From positions 124,001-188,000 of the forward strand of contig SHYX01000002.1 in the NCBI GenBank assembly GCA_009692585.1: a stretch of 64,000 nucleotides of DNA. The letters run 5' to 3'. The notes under the pieces were generated by a model that was not told the origin of the DNA, did no database searches, and saw nothing but the letters and a program-made list of their open reading frames with translations. Shown here one piece after another: positions 60,283 through 64,000 of this stretch (position 1 is its first letter; the number at the start of each line of letters is the position of its first letter). This stretch comes from Myxococcales bacterium. Its GTDB lineage: Bacteria > Myxococcota > UBA796 > SXON01. Position numbers and translations under genes: made by a program.

Positions 60283-61467
60283 TTATCGCTGCGACCAGCC
60301 CAACAGCAGGCTGCCGATGGCCGGGCCGACGTTCTCTTCGGGGCCCGTGCGGCGGCCATCCCACTTCCGGACGTACCGCTGCTGCTGCACCCAGACGGCC
60401 GAGCCCTCGACCGCGAACAGCTGCCCGTCCTCAGGCCAGGGTGCGCCACATCGCGACTCAGACTGCTCATCTACGTTGGTGGCAATGTCCGGAAGGATGC
60501 TATCGTCGAGTTCACAGCAGAGGCCCACCCGCGCCGGCCATCGGTGCAGCGCGACGACTTCGGCGATGGGGAGCGCCTCGCGCACCGCCAGTACCTTGGA
60601 CCCAGGGCGCAGGAGGTCCGGGTAGCCGTACAGGAGCCAACAACGGCCGTCCTCGCAGACCAGCTTCATCCGCGCCGTGGCACTGTTGAGGACATCGGCG
60701 GCCGCCGGAATCGCCATGAGCGCGTCCGGGGGGGGGGTCGTGCCCACCGGGACGAGCCGGCCGCGGAGGTCGGCAACGGCGGCCTGCCAGCCGGCAGCGG
60801 CGGGCGCGCCCGGTGCGGGCGCTTCACCCGCCCCGATGGCCACGACGTCCGTGCCCCGTCGAGGCGGTGCGATCCCCACGGGGGCGGCCAGGGCATCCGG
60901 GAGGGCGTCGCTGGTGGTGCGGGACCGGACCACCGGGCGCACGGGCGCGTTCGACGGTTTGGGGGCGGGGCGCTCTTTTTTAAGTTCTCCGGAGAGGTGC
61001 CCGAGCTCGGGAAGAATCAGCTTCTCCATCCCCAGTCGACAGGCCTCGACCGACCCTGGCACGGCGAAGACCAGCTTGCCCCCGATCAGGCCGGCGATGG
61101 CCCCGGACAACATCGCCGCCGAACCGATCTCCTGGTAGGACAGACTCCTGAAGAGTTCTCCGAATCCAGGTAGTTCTCGGGTGAGGCGGGATTGTACGAC
61201 CGCAGTCGTGCAGTCGCGGGCTGAGACTCCCGTGCCCCCGGTGAGCAGCACCAGGTCGACGTCCGGGCTGGAGGCGGCGCGGTCGAGTTCGGTGGCGATC
61301 GCGTCGGCGTCGTCGGGGACGATGGCTCGGCCCACGACGCGGTGGCCGGCCGCTTCCGCGAGCGAGCAGAGCAGGGCTCCGGACAGGTCGTCGGCGCGGC
61401 TGCGTGAGGTCGAGACGGTCACCACCTGGACGCGGAGGGCGAGCTGGATCCCGTGGGAGTGAGGCAT
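60283..61467 (-). CDS. MoaB/Mog-type domain fused to an unknown C-terminal domain
   Basis: The first 165 residues match molybdopterin adenylyltransferases (MoaB/Mog): TVSTSRSRADDLSGALL, DVDLVLLTGGTGVSARDCT (GGTG near 77-80) and AAMLSGAIAGLIGGKLVFAVPGS. A Pro/Ala linker then leads to a domain of about 180 residues (DALMAIPAAADVLNSATARM, CWLLYGYPDLLRPGSKVLAV, ending GSLLLGWSQR) that I do not recognise. MoaB is normally about 170 residues alone, so this is a fusion. It sits between ruvX and eutB, which have no known link to molybdenum cofactor. Confidence 0.8.
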   Translation of the reverse strand: MPHSHGIQLALRVQVVTVSTSRSRADDLSGALLCSLAEAAGHRVVGRAIVPDDADAIATELDRAASSPDVDLVLLTGGTGVSARDCTTAVVQSRLTRELPGFGELFRSLSYQEIGSAAMLSGAIAGLIGGKLVFAVPGSVEACRLGMEKLILPELGHLSGELKKERPAPKPSNAPVRPVVRSRTTSDALPDALAAPVGIAPPRRGTDVVAIGAGEAPAPGAPAAAGWQAAVADLRGRLVPVGTTPPPDALMAIPAAADVLNSATARMKLVCEDGRCWLLYGYPDLLRPGSKVLAVREALPIAEVVALHRWPARVGLCCELDDSILPDIATNVDEQSESRCGAPWPEDGQLFAVEGSAVWVQQQRYVRKWDGRRTGPEENVGPAIGSLLLGWSQR

Positions 61468-61475
61468 CTGACGGC

Positions 61476-61850
61476 CTATCCCCGAACCAGCCAGACTTCG
61501 AGGATCACCGCTGCGGCCTGGGCGTCAACCGTCTGACGTCGAAGGCCGGCCGCTTCGATGCGCGCCCGGGCTTCGGCCGAGGTGTAGCCCTCGTCGACGT
61601 AGTCCGCGGCGAGGCCCAGCTCACCGGCGACGGCCTCTCCCACCTGTCGGGCCAGCCGCTCGATCCTCCCGCCGGCATCGGGGAGGCCAACCACGAGGGC
61701 CGTCACCCCACGTTCCCTGGCGAGCGCGGCAAGGACGACGGCATCGCGCCTGACGCCCTGCCGCATGAGGGTGCGATCGGGGAAGGCCATCCGGCGCCCG
61801 GCGTCGGTGAAGGCGACGCCGATCTTGGCGGTGCCCACGTCGAGGGCCAT
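61476..61850 (-). CDS. ruvX: Holliday junction resolvase-like protein YqgF/RuvX
   Basis: The RNase-H-fold nuclease acts in rRNA processing or junction resolution. From ATG 61850 it has 124 residues: MALDVGTAKIGVAFTDAG with the first catalytic Asp, VTALVVGLPDAGG, and VDEGYTSAEARAR with the conserved Glu. Then VDAQAAAVILEVWL carries the last Asp. An earlier in-frame ATG at 61871 would add seven residues. It is divergent from cinA by about 50 bp and leads the operon ruvX, MoaB-fusion, eutB, eutC, eutL. Confidence 0.88.
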   Translation of the reverse strand: MALDVGTAKIGVAFTDAGRRMAFPDRTLMRQGVRRDAVVLAALARERGVTALVVGLPDAGGRIERLARQVGEAVAGELGLAADYVDEGYTSAEARARIEAAGLRRQTVDAQAAAVILEVWLVRG

Positions 61851-61902
61851 GGCGGGGCCGGGAGGCGGCATCCGAGGCGCAGCTAACCTGCTACGTGGCC
61901 TC

Positions 61903-63129
61903 ATGGGTGTGCGCTTCGACATTGTCAGCCAGGGCGAGGAGTTGCTGTCCGGCCAGGCGGTGGACACCAACGCGGCCTGGATTTCGGGACAACTCGGGGC
62001 CCTGGGACTGGTTCCGGGGCGGGTGACGGTGGTTGGCGACGATGTCGAATCGATTCGCGATGTGCTTCGCGAAAGTGCGGATCGCGCCGCGATCGTGGTG
62101 TGCACCGGTGGCCTGGGTCCGACGAGCGACGACATGACGCGCGAGGCCGTCGCACTGGCCTTCGATCGGCCACTTCATCACGATCAAACTGCGATGGCGC
62201 AAATCGAAGCCCGCTATCGTTTCCGCAACCGACCGATGCCGGAGCCCAACCGCGTCCAGGCGCTCCTGCCCTCCGGCGCCGAGCTGCTGGAGAACCGGCT
62301 GGGAACGGCGCCCGGTTTCCTGCTCGACACCGGCCGGTGCGCCGCCTTCTTCTTTCCCGGGGTGCCCTTTGAGATGAAGCCGATGGTCGAAGCGTATGTG
62401 CTGACGTACGTGCGGCAGCGCTTTTCGCTCGCGCGCCGGCGAACGGTGATCCTCCGGACGGTGAGTCTTGCGGAGAGTGTCGCGGCCCAGCGCATGGCGG
62501 GCTACGAACGGCCGGGAGTCCGCATCGGCTATCGTGCGAGTTTTCCAGAAGTGCAGGTGAAGCTGCATCTGGATGATGGGCTCGATGCAGACGCGCTGGC
62601 AGAAGAGGCGATCGAACGGCTGGGTCGGCAATTGGTGTTCGGAGTGGACAGCGGGACGCTCGCCGATGTGGTCGGCGCGCTGCTCCGCGCACGAGGCCAA
62701 ACCATCGCAACCGCAGAGAGCTGCACCGCGGGGCGGATCGCCGCAGCGTTGACCGCGACGGCGGGGGCCAGCGACTACTTCGTGGGGGGGGCAGTGGTCT
62801 ACGCCAACGCAGAAAAAGTGCGCCAGTGTGGGGTTCTTCCGGCGCTCCTCGCCCAACACGGCGCGGTGAGCGAGCCTGTCGCGCGCGCGCTGGCCGAGGG
62901 CATTCGCCAGCGGACGGGCGCGGACTGGGGCCTGGCGGTGACCGGAGTGGCGGGGCCGGGGGGTGGCTCCGATGAAAAGCCGGTAGGAACCGTATACATC
63001 GCGAGTGCGGGGCCGGATGGAAGCACCCACAGGATGGTGCGGCTGCCCTACGACCGGACTCGAAACCTCTCGGCCTCGGTCGCCGCGGCCCTGGACCTGC
63101 TCCGGCTCCGGCTCCTCGGCTCAACCTGA
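61903..63129 (+). CDS. cinA: CinA-family nucleotide-salvage/competence-damage protein
   Basis: The 408-residue protein combines a MoaB/COG1058-type domain (FDIVSQGEELLSGQAVDTNA, VCTGGLGPTSDDMTREAVA) with a C-terminal NMN-deamidase domain (TIATAESCTAGRIAAALT, GASDYFVGGAVVYANAEK, VTGVAGPGGGSDEKPVGTVY). The COG1058 domain is linked to ADP-ribose pyrophosphatase activity and the C-domain to NMN amidohydrolysis. It lies just ahead of recA, an arrangement seen in many bacteria. ATG 61903 is preceded by TAACCT 14 bases upstream. Confidence 0.94.
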   Translation: MGVRFDIVSQGEELLSGQAVDTNAAWISGQLGALGLVPGRVTVVGDDVESIRDVLRESADRAAIVVCTGGLGPTSDDMTREAVALAFDRPLHHDQTAMAQIEARYRFRNRPMPEPNRVQALLPSGAELLENRLGTAPGFLLDTGRCAAFFFPGVPFEMKPMVEAYVLTYVRQRFSLARRRTVILRTVSLAESVAAQRMAGYERPGVRIGYRASFPEVQVKLHLDDGLDADALAEEAIERLGRQLVFGVDSGTLADVVGALLRARGQTIATAESCTAGRIAAALTATAGASDYFVGGAVVYANAEKVRQCGVLPALLAQHGAVSEPVARALAEGIRQRTGADWGLAVTGVAGPGGGSDEKPVGTVYIASAGPDGSTHRMVRLPYDRTRNLSASVAAALDLLRLRLLGST

Positions 63130-63170
63130 ACATAGAATTTCAATCAGACCATTTTTTGGCCGACTTCCCC

Positions 63171-63198
63171 TTGCGCCCGTACAGGTATGGGGTAGGAG
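63171..63198 (+). promoter_or_regulatory. recA: Candidate recA promoter in an AT-rich stretch
   Basis: TTGCGC (63171-63176) then 16 bp to TAGGAG (63193-63198). An AT-rich block with TTTTTT (about 63131-63158) lies upstream and could act as an UP-like element. No standard LexA box (CTGT-N8-ACAG or GAAC-N4-GTTC) was found, so SOS control by those versions is not supported. Confidence 0.3.
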
Positions 63199-63222
63199 TG
63201 CAAACCAACCCCGGAGAGTCCC

Positions 63223-64000
63223 ATGCCCATCGACCCTGAACGTGCCAAAGCCCTCGACGCCGCCGTCGCCGCCATCGAACGCGCCTACGGAAAGGGCGCG
63301 ATCATGCGCCTTGGGGCGGCGGAGCACGTGCAGATCAGCACCATCTCCACGGGCTCCATCGGCCTCGACCTCGCGCTCGGCGTGGGCGGGATCCCCCGCG
63401 GCCGCGTGTCCGAGATCTACGGTCCGGAAGCCAGTGGGAAGACGACGATGACCCTGCACCTCATCGCCGAGGCGCAGAAGCGCGGCGGCGTCGCCGCGTT
63501 CATCGACGCCGAGCACGCGCTGGACGTCAACTACGCCCGCGCGCTGGGCGTCGCGGTGGAAGAGTTGCTCATCTCTCAGCCCGACACCGGCGAACAGGCA
63601 CTGGAGATCGCCGATACGCTCGTGCGCTCAGGTGCCGTCGACGTGGTGGTGGTGGACTCGGTTGCGGCCTTGGTCCCCAAGGCCGAGCTCGAGGGTGAGA
63701 TGGGCGATCAGCAGCCCGGCGCGCAGGCACGGCTGATGTCGCAGGCGCTGCGTAAGCTCACCGCCAACATCCACAAGTCCAATTGTGCCATGGTCTTCAT
63801 CAACCAGGTGCGGATGAAGATCGGCGTGATGTTCGGCTCGCCGGAGACCACCAGCGGCGGCAACGCGCTGAAGTACTACGCCTCGGTTCGGCTCGACATC
63901 CGCCGCATCGGCACGCTCAAGCACGGGGAGGAGTCGATCGGCAACCGCACGCGCGTAAAGATCGTGAAGAACAAGCTGGCACCGCCCTTCCGGCAGGTCG
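63223..64000 (+). CDS. recA: Recombinase RecA (3' part outside window)
   Basis: RecA forms filaments on single-stranded DNA for homologous recombination and triggers the SOS response. The visible 259 residues include the N-terminal helix, [20 protein letters not shown], Walker A (GPEASGKTT, 67-75), [32 protein letters not shown] and [20 protein letters not shown] strong ribosome-binding site (GGAGAG) precedes ATG 63223. The C-terminal domain runs past the window edge. Confidence 0.98.
   Translation, partial: MPIDPERAKALDAAVAAIERAYGKGAIMRLGAAEHVQISTISTGSIGLDLALGVGGIPRGRVSEIYGPEASGKTTMTLHLIAEAQKRGGVAAFIDAEHALDVNYARALGVAVEELLISQPDTGEQALEIADTLVRSGAVDVVVVDSVAALVPKAELEGEMGDQQPGAQARLMSQALRKLTANIHKSNCAMVFINQVRMKIGVMFGSPETTSGGNALKYYASVRLDIRRIGTLKHGEESIGNRTRVKIVKNKLAPPFRQV

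Noticed and set aside
63130..63222. LexA operator before recA
   Set aside because: Neither CTGT-N8-ACAG nor GAAC-N4-GTTC is present. A lineage-specific box cannot be excluded.
1..64000. Insertion sequence, prophage or plasmid genes
   Set aside because: No transposase, integrase, phage structural or replication-initiation gene was recognised, and base composition looks uniform.

Overview
The window is a high-GC (roughly two-thirds G+C), gene-dense stretch of a Gram-negative bacterial chromosome. The mix of a lipopolysaccharide-export barrel protein, many short lipobox lipoproteins with Asp/Thr-rich linkers, a response-regulator/PATAN/J-like/TPR protein, SelB, a classic cinA-recA pair and a solitary mreB suggests a Myxococcota-like (former Deltaproteobacteria) lineage. 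This placement is an inference from gene content; no rRNA or tRNA gene was found. No insertion sequence, prophage, integrase or CRISPR array was seen, so most of the window reads as chromosomal backbone with lineage-specific envelope genes.

Layout. 1-2.4 kb: polyamine-type ABC transporter potABC on the minus strand, with potC cut by the window edge. 2.5-4.9 kb: metK and mreB, convergent. 4.9-9.6 kb: a PpiD/SurA-like foldase, a structured intergenic RNA candidate, an alpha/beta-hydrolase lacking its nucleophile, and sppA. 9.6-15.8 kb: secreted lipoproteins, a 53-residue basic protein, tatD-holB, and a permuted ATP-grasp gene coupled to a secreted protein. 15.8-21.5 kb: minus-strand operon ldcA, serine hydrolase, accD, folC, lptD-like. 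21.5-25.8 kb: small envelope proteins and a 1020-residue Ig-repeat outer-membrane protein. 25.8-28 kb: methyltransferase plus B12-type radical SAM pair. 28-33.7 kb: four-gene envelope glycolipid-type cluster (glycosyltransferase, two alkaline-phosphatase-fold enzymes, acyltransferase). 33.7-38 kb: an acidic coiled-coil/barrel protein, a zinc-ribbon membrane protein, and selB. 38-43.8 kb: Wzt-type ABC ATPase plus glycosyltransferase, a secreted nuclease lipoprotein, and an uncharacterised three-gene set. 43.8-48.5 kb: operon mltD-moeA-thioesterase-maf-yggS. 48.5-55 kb: degenerate NtrC-like regulator, thiE/pabB, a pseudo-receiver protein, thiO, DUF502. 55-57.3 kb: Mrp ATPase and a lipoprotein. 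57.3-61.9 kb: ruvX, a MoaB fusion, eutB, eutC and eutL. 61.9-64 kb: cinA and the start of recA.

Coordination. Genes are tightly packed, with many start/stop overlaps of the ATGA, GTGA, TTGA or TGATG type, so translational coupling is the rule. Convergent ends are often closed by GC-rich hairpins without T-tracts. A recurring -10-like hexamer (TAnnnT) followed by CCGGGC stands just ahead of several plus-strand genes.

Most unusual points: eutL directly behind eutBC with no other shell gene in view; the MoaB fusion; the four-gene glycolipid-type cluster; several family proteins with altered key residues (alpha/beta-hydrolase, receiver domain, NtrC-like regulator, Mrp, SelB); and a roughly 135-nt stem-closed RNA candidate at 6.6 kb.
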